64,000 nucleotides of DNA from Roseomonas nitratireducens (GTDB lineage Bacteria; Pseudomonadota; Alphaproteobacteria; Acetobacterales; Acetobacteraceae). Of this stretch, positions 1 to 7,770 are shown piece after piece; within the stretch, counting starts at the first letter, position 1, and each line of letters begins with the position of its first letter. The DNA lies in assembly GCF_017813355.1 (NCBI RefSeq), contig NZ_JAGIYZ010000008.1, positions 121,808 through 185,807 of the forward strand. The letters are read 5' to 3'. A model generated the notes under the pieces. It was not told the DNA's origin. It worked only from the letters and a program-made list of their open reading frames with translations, and made no database searches. The position numbers and the translations under genes are program-made.

Positions 1-1
1 G

Positions 2-370
2 CCGCTCTTCCTCGAATTCTGCGCGGTGGCCCCGGAAGGGACGGCCCGCAACCTGCTCGAGCAATGCGCGCCGATCCTCGACGCGCTGCATGCCCGGCTG
101 CTCGGCCGCGGCAGCGCCGAGGCGCGGCTCTACGCCGTCATCCTCGCCGCCACGCTGGCCGAGATCGGCGCGAAGCCCGCCCAGGCCCCGACGCAGGAAC
201 AGGAACGCACCGACGCGGAGGAATTCGCCGAGCTCGACGCGGCCTACGAATCCGAGCCCGTGGTCTTCGGCCCGGAATCCGACCCCGACAAGGAAGGCGC
301 CCGCGCCAAGGTCGCCGCCATGATCCAGCGCCTGCGGCATTTCCGCGGGCCTTCCGCCACCGCCCGCTGA
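2..370 (+). CDS. narJ: Nitrate reductase molybdenum cofactor assembly chaperone, C-terminal part
   Basis: This is the 3' end of a gene cut by the window edge; 122 codons remain. NarJ is a cytoplasmic chaperone that helps insert the molybdenum cofactor into NarG and docks the NarGH complex before membrane attachment. It is not part of the mature enzyme. The visible part begins PLFLEFCAVAPEGTARNLL and continues with the helical segment around PILDALHARL, which fits the NarJ helical-bundle fold, then ends in an acidic tail. The call rests partly on context: narI starts 12 bases downstream, and its AAGGAG ribosome site overlaps this stop codon, so the two genes are in one operon. narG and narH are expected just outside the left edge. 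Confidence 0.8.
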   Translation, partial: PLFLEFCAVAPEGTARNLLEQCAPILDALHARLLGRGSAEARLYAVILAATLAEIGAKPAQAPTQEQERTDAEEFAELDAAYESEPVVFGPESDPDKEGARAKVAAMIQRLRHFRGPSATAR

Positions 371-382
371 AGGAGAGCGGAC

Positions 383-1138
383 ATGTTCGCCATCTGGGAC
401 GCCTTCACCGACCACCTCCACGGCTTCCTCTTCGGCATCTACCCCTACATCTGCATGGGCGTGTTCGTGATCGGCTCGCTCATCCGCTTCGACCGCGACC
501 AGTACACCTGGCGGTCGGGGTCCTCGCAGATGCTGCGCGCGCGGCAGCTGCGGCTCGGCAGCAACCTCTTCCACTTCGGCATCATCTTCCTGTTCTTCGG
601 GCACTTCATCGGGCTGCTGACGCCGCACTGGGCCTATGATTGGCTGATCGACCCGGCGACCAAGCAGCGCGTCGCGATCATCGCCGGTGGGCTCGCCGGC
701 GCGGTCTGCTTCGCCGGGCTCTCGTTGCTGCTGCACCGCCGGCTGTACGACGACCGCATCCGCCGCACCTCCACCTATGCCGACACCTTCATCCTGCTGC
801 TGCTGTGGGTGCAGCTCTGCCTCGGCCTCGTCACGCTGCCCTTCTCGCTCGGGCATCGCGACGGCTCGGTGATGCTCGCGCTGTCGGGCTGGAGCCAGGC
901 GATCGTCACCTTCCAGCCGGGCGCGGCCGACCTGATCCGCGGGCTCGACTTCCCCTACCACGCGCATCTCGTGCTCGGCATGACGCTGTTCCTCGTCACG
1001 CCCTTCACGCGGCTCGTGCACATCTTCTCCGCGCCGGTCTGGTACCTGTTCCGGTCCTGGCAGGTCGTGCGGGTGCGCGGCGGCGCGACCAACCGGCCCG
1101 GGCCCGTCGCGCGCCCCGGCGCGCAACCGGCGGAGTGA
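383..1138 (+). CDS. narI: Respiratory nitrate reductase gamma subunit (cytochrome b)
   Basis: NarI is the membrane di-heme cytochrome b of the quinol:nitrate oxidoreductase. It takes electrons from quinol and passes them to NarH. The protein has 251 residues with about five hydrophobic segments: roughly 15-35, 55-80, 92-112, 130-155 and 190-210. Histidines that could ligate heme lie in the FHFG and GHFIG stretch of the second helix and in HAHLVLGM near the C-terminus, as is usual for the family. The length is a little longer than the typical 225-240 residues because of a basic C-terminal tail. The start is set by AAGGAG 7-12 bases upstream. Confidence 0.95.
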   Translation: MFAIWDAFTDHLHGFLFGIYPYICMGVFVIGSLIRFDRDQYTWRSGSSQMLRARQLRLGSNLFHFGIIFLFFGHFIGLLTPHWAYDWLIDPATKQRVAIIAGGLAGAVCFAGLSLLLHRRLYDDRIRRTSTYADTFILLLLWVQLCLGLVTLPFSLGHRDGSVMLALSGWSQAIVTFQPGAADLIRGLDFPYHAHLVLGMTLFLVTPFTRLVHIFSAPVWYLFRSWQVVRVRGGATNRPGPVARPGAQPAE

Positions 1139-1143
1139 CGCCC

Positions 1144-1989
1144 ATGACCGTCCGTTTCCAGCCGCCGCCGCAGAAGCCCGCCGCGCCGGCCGCCCCCGCC
1201 TGGCCCGAGCACGACGTCGTCGTGAACGGCACCACCATCCCGGCGCGCGACATCGCCGCCGAGATGCAGCACCACCCCGCCGCCTGCGCCGAGATCGCGT
1301 GGGAGAACGCCGCCCGCGCCCTCGTCATCCGCCGCCTGCTGCTCGACGCGGCGCGGGAAGGCGGGCACGCGGAAGCGGAGGAGGAGGAGGAGGACGCGAT
1401 CGACGCCCTGCTCGCCGCCGAGATCCGCATTCCCGATCCGGACGAGGCCGCGGCGCGCCGCTGGCATGCCGCGCATCCCGAGCGCTTCGGCACGCCCGAG
1501 GCCTGGGACGCCTCCCACATCCTGATCGCCGCCGACCCGGAGGTGGAGGAGGAACGCAAGGCCGCGCGCGCCAAGGCCGAGGCGCTGCTCGTCGAGGTGC
1601 TCGCCTCCCCCGGCCGGCTGCCGGAACTCGCCAGGCTGCATTCCGACTGCCCGTCGCGGGAGGAAGCCGGCCATCTCGGCCGCATCGAGCGCGGCAGCAC
1701 CGTCGCGGAATTCGAGTCGATGCTCGTGGGGCTCGAGCCCGGCCAGGTCTGCCCCGTGGTGGTCGAGACGCGCTACGGCATGCACCTCGTGCACCTGCAT
1801 CGCCACACGCCCCGCCGCGTCGCCGAGTTCGACGAGGCGCGCCGGCAGGTGCTGCGCGACCTGCGCCACGCCGCCTGGACGGCGGCCGTGCGGCAGTACA
1901 TCGCCGTGCTGGCCGCGCGCGCGACGATCGAGGGCTTCACGCTCGGCGCCGATGGCGAGGCGCGCGCGGACGGCCCGCTGGTGAATTGA
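1144..1989 (+). CDS. PpiC-type peptidyl-prolyl isomerase in the nar operon (NifM-like)
   Basis: This 281-residue protein carries a parvulin rotamase domain over about residues 115-220. Recognisable elements are ASHILI, an FxxLARxHSxCPS-type stretch, GHLG and a late GxxCPVVVETRYGMHLVHL strand. The N-terminal half is a helical SurA/NifM-like region rich in Ala and Glu, with a run of seven Glu/Asp around residues 79-86. There is no signal peptide, so it probably acts in the cytoplasm. Parvulins of this type often follow narGHJI and are thought to help nitrate reductase fold. The ATG lies 5 bases after the narI stop, with GGAG just upstream; longer upstream frames overlap narI and are rejected. 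Confidence 0.85.
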   Translation: MTVRFQPPPQKPAAPAAPAWPEHDVVVNGTTIPARDIAAEMQHHPAACAEIAWENAARALVIRRLLLDAAREGGHAEAEEEEEDAIDALLAAEIRIPDPDEAAARRWHAAHPERFGTPEAWDASHILIAADPEVEEERKAARAKAEALLVEVLASPGRLPELARLHSDCPSREEAGHLGRIERGSTVAEFESMLVGLEPGQVCPVVVETRYGMHLVHLHRHTPRRVAEFDEARRQVLRDLRHAAWTAAVRQYIAVLAARATIEGFTLGADGEARADGPLVN

Positions 1990-2013
1990 CCAGGGACGGA
2001 GGAGGCACGCGCC

Positions 2014-2538
2014 ATGGGCGGCCCGGGTGCCCTGTTCGGCTCCCTCGATCCGGCACTCCTCGCGGATCCGCTCGGCTTCCTCAGCGCCGAGCACGCGCGG
2101 CAGCGCGCGCTGCTCGGGCATCTCGAGCGCTTCGCGCGCAAGCCCGGCCGGCGGGGTCGGGTCGCGATGGCGCGCGCGCTGGCCGCCTGGCTGGCGCACG
2201 ACCTGCCGCTGCACCTGCGCGACGAGGAGGAGTCGCTCTTTCCGCGCCTGCCCGCCGTCATCGCCCCCCTCGTCGACACGCTCGCGGCGGACGGCCGCGT
2301 CGCCGCCAGGCAATGCGCGATGCTGCAGGCGGATCTGCTCGCCATCGCCAGGGGCCATCCGGCGCCCGCGCGCTTCCTGCCCGCAGCGCTGGATTTCGCG
2401 GCCGCCTATCGCCGGCATCTCGCGCTGGAGGAAGCCGAGCTCCTCCCCGCCGCGCGCCGCATCCTCAACACCACCGAACGCGACGCGATCGCCGGCGAGA
2501 TGGCCGCGCGCCGCGACCAGGGAGGAACCGATGCCTGA
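2014..2538 (+). CDS. Hemerythrin-like HHE cation-binding domain protein
   Basis: This 174-residue all-helical protein has the spacing of a hemerythrin HHE domain. An early His sits in SAEHARQR, followed by LPLHLRDEEESLFPRL and, near the C-terminus, YRRHLALEEAELLP. These His and Glu residues are the usual di-iron ligands. Proteins of this kind bind oxygen or nitric oxide, or protect iron centres. Which of these applies cannot be read from sequence, but a nar operon position suggests dealing with NO or nitrosative damage from nitrite. It has a strong GGAGG ribosome site and starts 24 bases after the PpiC stop. Confidence 0.85.
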   Translation: MGGPGALFGSLDPALLADPLGFLSAEHARQRALLGHLERFARKPGRRGRVAMARALAAWLAHDLPLHLRDEEESLFPRLPAVIAPLVDTLAADGRVAARQCAMLQADLLAIARGHPAPARFLPAALDFAAAYRRHLALEEAELLPAARRILNTTERDAIAGEMAARRDQGGTDA

Positions 2539-2570
2539 CCTGACCGGGCCGCGGCGGGGGCGACGCTGAC

Positions 2571-3335
2571 ATGGCGCGCCAGGACCAGGGGCCGCCGCCG
2601 GGCGGCGCGCTGCGGCGCCTCGTCGAGGGCTTCGACCGCTTCCGCGGCCAGCATTTCGACCTCGACCCCGACCTCTACGACGCGCTGCTCGACGGGCAGC
2701 GGCCGGAGGTCATGGTGATCGCCTGCTCGGACAGCCGCACCGATCCCGCCATCATCTACGGCGCGCGGCCCGGCGACCTCTTCGTCATCCGCAACGTCGC
2801 CGCGCTGGTGCCGGAATACGAGCCGGACCAGCGCCCACGCGGCACGTCCGCGGCGATCGAGTTCGGTGTGAAGGCGCTCGGCGTGCGCCACGTCATCGTG
2901 CTCGGCCATTCCTTCTGCGCCGGCGTGCGCTGCCTGCTGGACCACGACCATGGCGGCCGGCGCTTCGAGTTCGTCTCCGACTGGGTGAATATCGCGCGCG
3001 AGGTGCGGGAGGAGATGGACGGGCTCGTCACGGACGCCGACCGCGCCGTGATCGCCCGGCGGGCCGAACAGGCGACGGTGCTGGCGAGCCTGCGCCACCT
3101 CGCCACCTATCCCTTCGTCGCCGAGGGCGTGCGCGAGGGGCGCCTCGCGCTGCATGGCTGGTACTTCCACTTCGGCTGGGGCCTGCTGCAGGCGGCCGAA
3201 ACGCCGGACGGGCCTTTCCGCCAGGTGGATGGCGGCGCCGCGCCGCGCCCGGCGCTCGGCCTGGCCGAGTCCGGCCCGGTGCCGGCCGCCATCGGCCTCG
3301 CCCCGGCGCTGCGCTGCGACGACGCGGAGGGCTGA
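2571..3335 (+). CDS. Beta-class carbonic anhydrase
   Basis: Carbonic anhydrase interconverts CO2 and bicarbonate. The zinc ligands of the beta class are all visible: Cys52 and the Asp54-Arg56 dyad in CSDSR, then His113 and Cys116 in HSFCAG. The usual motif is HxxCG; here the residue after Cys is Ala, a small deviation. The 254 residues exceed the usual length of about 210-220 through a Pro/Ala-rich tail after residue 220. It sits 32 bases downstream of the hemerythrin gene with a weak ribosome site, so translation may be coupled or it may have its own promoter. No transporter of the SulP type is adjacent. Confidence 0.93.
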   Translation: MARQDQGPPPGGALRRLVEGFDRFRGQHFDLDPDLYDALLDGQRPEVMVIACSDSRTDPAIIYGARPGDLFVIRNVAALVPEYEPDQRPRGTSAAIEFGVKALGVRHVIVLGHSFCAGVRCLLDHDHGGRRFEFVSDWVNIAREVREEMDGLVTDADRAVIARRAEQATVLASLRHLATYPFVAEGVREGRLALHGWYFHFGWGLLQAAETPDGPFRQVDGGAAPRPALGLAESGPVPAAIGLAPALRCDDAEG

Positions 3336-3402
3336 CGCGCGCGGGCTTGCCAGACCGCGTCGCGCGGGGTTGAACCCCGCTCCCCTCGGACCGGCCCCGC
3401 GC

Positions 3403-4647
3403 ATGCGCCCCGCCATCGGCATCGACTTCGGCACCACCAACAGCGTCGTCGCCATGCTGCGGCCGGATGGCGGCTGCGAGACGCTGCGCCACCCGACGGG
3501 CGAGGTGTTCCGCTCCGTGCTCTGCTTCGGCACGGGGGCGGGCGGGCGGACGGTGCACGCCGCCGGGCCCGCGGGCATCGAGGCCTATCTCGAGGATCCG
3601 CTCGGCAGCCGGCTCATCATGTCGCTCAAGAGCTACCTGGCGCAGCGCAGCTTCACCGAGACGCGCATCTTCGGCCGCGCCTGGCGGCTCGAGGACCTGG
3701 TGGCGCTGTTCCTGCGCGAGCTCCTCGCGCCCTTCCGCGCCGGGCTCGATGGCGCGCGCATCGTCGTCGGCCGGCCGGTGCGCTTCGTCGGCGACGCGGA
3801 TGGCGCCGACCTCGGTGAGCGCAGGCTCCTGGCCGCCTTCGCGGCCGCGGGCATGCCGGATGTCGCGCTGGCGCTGGAACCCGCCGGGGCGGGCCATCGC
3901 TTCGCGGCCGGGCTCGACCGCGCGACGACCGTGCTGGTGGCCGATTTCGGCGGCGGCACGAGCGACTTCTCCGTGCTGCGCTTCGACCCCGGGCCGCCGC
4001 GCCGCGTCACGCCGCTGGGCCATGCCGGCGTGGGCATCGCGGGCGACGCCTTCGACTACCGCATCATCGACCACGTCGTCTCGCCGGCGCTCGGCAAGGG
4101 CAGCAGCTACGCCGTGATGGGCAACCCGCTGCCGGTGCCGCCCGGATGGTTCACGAGCTTCGCGCGCTGGCACCACCTGTCGCTGATGCGCGCGCCGCGC
4201 ACGCTGCGCGACATCGCCGAGGTTGCGCGCACCGCGGAGCATCCGGAGCGGCTGCGCCGCCTCATCCGCCTCATCGAGGACGAGGCGGGCTACGAGCTGT
4301 ACCGCGCCGTTTCGGCGGCCAAGAACGCGCTGTCGCGGGACGCGGCGACGACGCTGCGCTTCGCCCATGGCGACCTGCTGCTGGAAGCCGCGATCGACCG
4401 CGCCGAATTCGAATCCTGGATCGCGCGCGACCTCGCGCGGATCGCGGGCGCGCTCGATGCGGCGCTGGCCGATGCCGGGCTCGCGGCGGCACGGGTGGAC
4501 CGCGTCTTCCTCACGGGCGGCACCTCGCTGGTGCCGGCGGTGCGGCGGCTGTTCGAGGAGCGCTTCGGGCCGGACCGCGTCGCGGGCGGCGGCGAGTTCG
4601 TGTCGGTGGCCGAGGGCCTCGCGCTGATCGCGGGGGAGGCGGGCTGA
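3403..4647 (+). CDS. Hsp70-family ATPase (YegD-like)
   Basis: This is a 414-residue actin-like ATPase related to Hsp70. It has the phosphate-1 loop IGIDFGTTNS (residues 5-14), the phosphate-2 loop VADFGGGTSDF near residue 180, and the adenosine loop FLTGGTSLVPAVRR near residue 370. The C-terminal substrate-binding domain of true DnaK is missing, as in the YegD group. The role of YegD proteins is not established; they are assumed to be chaperone-like. The first ATG before the IGIDFG strand is used. The gap from the carbonic anhydrase gene (67 bases) contains a short palindrome at 3364-3380. Confidence 0.88.
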   Translation: MRPAIGIDFGTTNSVVAMLRPDGGCETLRHPTGEVFRSVLCFGTGAGGRTVHAAGPAGIEAYLEDPLGSRLIMSLKSYLAQRSFTETRIFGRAWRLEDLVALFLRELLAPFRAGLDGARIVVGRPVRFVGDADGADLGERRLLAAFAAAGMPDVALALEPAGAGHRFAAGLDRATTVLVADFGGGTSDFSVLRFDPGPPRRVTPLGHAGVGIAGDAFDYRIIDHVVSPALGKGSSYAVMGNPLPVPPGWFTSFARWHHLSLMRAPRTLRDIAEVARTAEHPERLRRLIRLIEDEAGYELYRAVSAAKNALSRDAATTLRFAHGDLLLEAAIDRAEFESWIARDLARIAGALDAALADAGLAAARVDRVFLTGGTSLVPAVRRLFEERFGPDRVAGGGEFVSVAEGLALIAGEAG

Positions 4648-4664
4648 CGCCGCGCGGCGGTGGC

Positions 4665-5225
4665 CTACGCCGTCGCCGGCCTGTCCGCCCCGTCGCATCC
4701 CGCGCAGGTCAGCAGACCGCGCCTTTCCCGCGCCGGTTCGACGCGATAGCCGCAGCGCAGGCAGTTCGCGCCGTCATCGGCGGCGTCGAAGGGGTCCGCG
4801 ACCTGCCGCGACGGCGAGGCGGCGATCTCCTTGCGCGGCCTGCCGCGACCGCGGCGGATCTCGGCCTCCGGCGCCTCGGCGGGCGGCGGCGCGGCGGGCG
4901 GCTCGGCCGGTGCCCAGGCCGGCATGACATGCGCCCGGGGTGCCGCCGGCTGCGCTGCCGGCTGCGCCGCGGGGGGCGTGCCGAAAACCTGGGACGCCGC
5001 GGACTTCTTCGCGGGGAAGCCGTCATCCCAGGATGCGGCGCGGAGCTGCGCGTCCGGTCGCTGCGCGCGGTCCTTGGCCGGCCCGCCCGAGCGCAGATGC
5101 ACCACCTGCACCGTCCGGCTCCCGGTGGCCCCGTTGCGGCGCGGAATGTTCAGCACTTCGCGCCGGTCGGCCGGTTCCGGCTTGTCGTCCTTGAAGCGGG
5201 CGAAGACGCGATCCTTGTCGTCCAT
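4665..5225 (-). CDS. Hypothetical protein with AT-hook-like motif and C-terminal zinc ribbon
   Basis: I do not recognise a family for this 186-residue protein. It starts MDDKDRVFARFKDDKPEP. The first third is charged and basic, followed by a low-complexity Pro/Ala linker. Next comes RRGRGRPRKE, a good match to the minor-groove AT-hook core GRP flanked by Arg/Lys. A C-terminal CLRCG ... CAGCD pair follows (CxxC, 15 residues, CxxC), which should bind one zinc. The layout suggests a small DNA-binding or nucleoid-associated protein. The frame stays open far upstream, but composition there is that of non-coding DNA, so the internal ATG is preferred. Confidence 0.6.
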   Translation of the reverse strand: MDDKDRVFARFKDDKPEPADRREVLNIPRRNGATGSRTVQVVHLRSGGPAKDRAQRPDAQLRAASWDDGFPAKKSAASQVFGTPPAAQPAAQPAAPRAHVMPAWAPAEPPAAPPPAEAPEAEIRRGRGRPRKEIAASPSRQVADPFDAADDGANCLRCGYRVEPARERRGLLTCAGCDGADRPATA

Positions 5226-5691
5226 GGACGTCCAGTCTTGCGAAGTGGGGCGGCATCGCGGCGCCGCGGGAACCTTTTGGTCATCGGTCGATGGCGGGCG
5301 GGGCCGAAGACCCGCCGGCGCGGCCGGGTGGCGGAGTCGCGCGGCCCGGGCCGGCGCGCCGCCGCCAGAGTCAACGAGTTGCGCCCGGGGGTCAAATCGG
5401 GCGTGCGGCGAGGGCCGCCGCGCCGCGCGCCCGTCGCCCGCAACCCGCCGCGGCGCGGGCATCCGGCGCTCCGGCATGGCCGGACGTGCCCCATATGGAA
5501 CGACGCCGCCGCGCGCCGTAGGGGCCGCGTGCGTCTCCGCGCGCCGTAGAGCCTGCGCGCGTCGCCGCGCGATGTCGCGGCCGAAGGCAGACGATACGCC
5601 GCTTGTGGCGCGGCGGCGGAAATGACAGTTTTGTTGCAATACGAAGGCAGGCCGCGCCGCCGCGCGCCGCAGGGAGACGGGAACACAACGC
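5226..5691. other. Divergent intergenic region, 466 bases
   Basis: This gap lies between the AT-hook protein gene (leftward) and the ABC operon (rightward) and must hold promoters for both. I see no convincing gene. The only notable feature is an AT-richer patch at about 5620-5648 (around gacagttttgttgcaatac) in otherwise very GC-rich DNA. It lies about 50-70 bases before the first binding-protein gene and is a reasonable promoter site. I could not match it to a Fur or Irr box. Several short CG-rich direct repeats of the cgcgccgtag type occur near 5510-5550. Confidence 0.5.
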
Positions 5692-6723
5692 ATGCGCACG
5701 AAGATCGTCGCCGCCACGCTGGCCGGCGCCCTGGCTGGCCTCGCCGCGCCAGAGGCCGCCGCGCAGGGCACGCTGAACCTCTACTGCTCCGTCCAGGTCG
5801 AATGGTGCCAGGCGATCGCGACCAACTTCCAGCGCGACAGCGGCATCCGCGTGAACATGACGCAGCGCGGCTCGGGCGAGACGCTCGCCGCGATCCGCGC
5901 CGAAGGCCAGAACCCGCGCGCCGATGTCTGGTTCGGCGGCACGGGGGACCCGCACCTGGCCGCGGCCGAGGAGAATCTCAGCCAGGCGTATGAAAGCGCC
6001 AACAACGCGCTGCTGCACCCCTGGGCGCTGACGCAGTGGCGCCAGTCGAACCAGCGCGCCATCGGCGTCTATGCCGGCGCGGTCGGCTTCGGCTTCAACA
6101 CGGAACTCCTCGCCCGCAAGGGCATCGAGCCGCCGCGCTGCTGGGCCGACCTGACGCAGGCGCGCTTCCGCGGCGAGATCCAGATGGCGAACCCGAATTC
6201 CTCGGGCACCGCCTACGTCATCATCGCGACGCTGGTGCAGCTGATGGGCGAGGACCCGGCCTTCGCCTTCATGCGGCAGATGCACCCGAACGTGAATTCC
6301 TACACGCGGTCCGGCACCGCGCCGATCAAGGCCGTGGCGCGGGGGGAGACGGGCGTCTCGCTCTCCTTCGTCCATGACGCGGTGACGGAACGCAACGCGG
6401 GCTTCCCCGTCTCCTACGCCACGCCCTGCGAGGGCACGGGCTACGAGATCGGCTCCATGTCCATCCTGCGCGGCGCGCGCAACCTGACCCAGGCGCGGCG
6501 CTTCTACGACTGGGCGCTGACCGAGCCCGCACAGCGGCTGGGCTTCGAGGCCGGCGGCCAGCTGCAGCAGCCGTCCAACCGCAGCGCGCCGCTGCCGCCG
6601 AACGCGCCGGACCTGTCGGCCATGCGCCTGATCGAATACGACTTCGCGCGCTACGGCCGCGCCGCGGAACGCCGCCGCCTGATCGAACGCTGGGACCGCG
6701 AGGTCGGCGCCCTGCCGCGCTGA
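5692..6723 (+). CDS. ABC transporter periplasmic binding protein 1 of 3 (iron/AfuA-FbpA-like family)
   Basis: This 343-residue secreted binding protein of the Fe3+/2-aminoethylphosphonate type captures a ligand for the downstream permease. It has an N-terminal signal peptide ending near AAAQ (about residue 25), then LNLYCSVQVEWCQ. The two Cys, seven residues apart, recur in all three paralogs and may form a disulfide. ADVWFGGTGDPH and EIQMANPNSSGTAY are further conserved blocks. It is the first gene of a five-gene operon, with GGGAGA about 18 bases before ATG. The ligand is inferred from the family only; ferric iron is likely but not shown. Confidence 0.85.
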   Translation: MRTKIVAATLAGALAGLAAPEAAAQGTLNLYCSVQVEWCQAIATNFQRDSGIRVNMTQRGSGETLAAIRAEGQNPRADVWFGGTGDPHLAAAEENLSQAYESANNALLHPWALTQWRQSNQRAIGVYAGAVGFGFNTELLARKGIEPPRCWADLTQARFRGEIQMANPNSSGTAYVIIATLVQLMGEDPAFAFMRQMHPNVNSYTRSGTAPIKAVARGETGVSLSFVHDAVTERNAGFPVSYATPCEGTGYEIGSMSILRGARNLTQARRFYDWALTEPAQRLGFEAGGQLQQPSNRSAPLPPNAPDLSAMRLIEYDFARYGRAAERRRLIERWDREVGALPR

Positions 6724-6749
6724 CCGAGCCCCATCCAAGGACGCCCGCC

Positions 6750-7766
6750 ATGATCTTCCGTCGCCTCGCCGTCGCCTGCGCGCTCGCCGTCTCCCTCGCC
6801 GCGCCGGCCGCGGCGCAGGGCACGCTCAACATGCTCTGCGCCCCGGCGGCCGACTGGTGCGAGGCGATCGCGGCGGGCTTCCAGCGGGACACCGGCATCC
6901 GCGTCGCCATGGCGCGGAAATCGGCCGGCGAGATCCTGGCGCAGATCCGCGCCGAGGCGCAGAACCCGCGCACCGACATCTGGTTCGGCGCCTCGGCCGA
7001 GACGCACATCTCGGCGGGCGAGCTGCTGCAGCCGCACACCTCCCCCAACATGGCGCAGCTGCAGCCCTGGGCGCGGCGCGCGCATGAGGCGTCGGGCGGG
7101 CGCTGCGTCGGCGTCTCCTCGGGCGCCATCGGCATCGCCTACAACACCGAGGTGATGGCGCGGCGCAACCTCGCCATCCCGCGCAGCTGGGAGGAACTGG
7201 CCGGCCCCGCCTATCGCGGGGAGGTGCAGCTGCCCAACCCGAATTCCTCCGGCACCGCCTACACCATCATCGCGGGCCTGGTGCAGCTGTGGGACGAGGA
7301 CCGCGCCTTCGCCTACCTCCGGCGCCTCCATCTCAACGTGAACGCCTATACGCGGTCGGGTGCCGCGCCGATGCAGGCAGTGGCGCGGGGGGAGACGGCG
7401 CTCGCGGCGAGCTTCAACATGGAGACCGCGTCGATGGCCAATGCGGGCTTCCCGATCGAGATGGTCTATCCGTCCGAGGGAACCTCCTACGAAGTGGCCT
7501 GCATGTCGATCATCCGCGGCGCGCGCAACATCGCGCAGGCGCGGCGCTTCTACGACTGGTACCTGACGCCGGCGGCGATGGACATCGGCCCGCGCGTGAA
7601 CCAGTTCCACGTGCCGGCGCATCCGGGTGCCGCGCCGCATCCGCGCATCCCGGACCTCTCGACCATCCGGCTCATCGACTACGATTTCGCGACCTATGGC
7701 GACCCGGAGGTGCGGCGGCGCATCCTCTCGCGCTGGGACCGCGACATCGGCTCCCTGCCGCGCTGA
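6750..7766 (+). CDS. ABC transporter periplasmic binding protein 2 of 3 (iron-type family)
   Basis: This is a 338-residue paralog of the preceding gene, with a signal peptide (cleavage near AAAQ, residue 23). It shares LNMLCAPAADWCEAI, DIWFGASAETH and QLPNPNSSGTAY. It is the most divergent of the three: WFGGTGDPH becomes WFGASAETH, and the hinge region reads GRCVGVSSGAIGIAYN where the others read VGVYAS/AGxxGFGFN. That suggests a different ligand or affinity. It starts 26 bases after gene 1 with an AAGGA site and ends 4 bases before gene 3. Confidence 0.85.
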   Translation: MIFRRLAVACALAVSLAAPAAAQGTLNMLCAPAADWCEAIAAGFQRDTGIRVAMARKSAGEILAQIRAEAQNPRTDIWFGASAETHISAGELLQPHTSPNMAQLQPWARRAHEASGGRCVGVSSGAIGIAYNTEVMARRNLAIPRSWEELAGPAYRGEVQLPNPNSSGTAYTIIAGLVQLWDEDRAFAYLRRLHLNVNAYTRSGAAPMQAVARGETALAASFNMETASMANAGFPIEMVYPSEGTSYEVACMSIIRGARNIAQARRFYDWYLTPAAMDIGPRVNQFHVPAHPGAAPHPRIPDLSTIRLIDYDFATYGDPEVRRRILSRWDRDIGSLPR

Positions 7767-7770
7767 CCGC

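Noticed and set aside
955..2418. Long minus-strand frame opposite the narI-hemerythrin genes
   Set aside because: It is antisense to several well-supported genes and has shadow-type composition without any recognisable domain.
3364..3380. Palindrome GCGGGGTT-G-AACCCCGC as a terminator
   Set aside because: The stem is short (8 bp with a one-base centre) and lacks a T run; it may be chance in GC-rich DNA.
5610..5650. Fur or Irr box before the iron-type ABC operon
   Set aside because: The patch is AT-rich but no 19-bp Fur dyad or ICE motif can be aligned convincingly.
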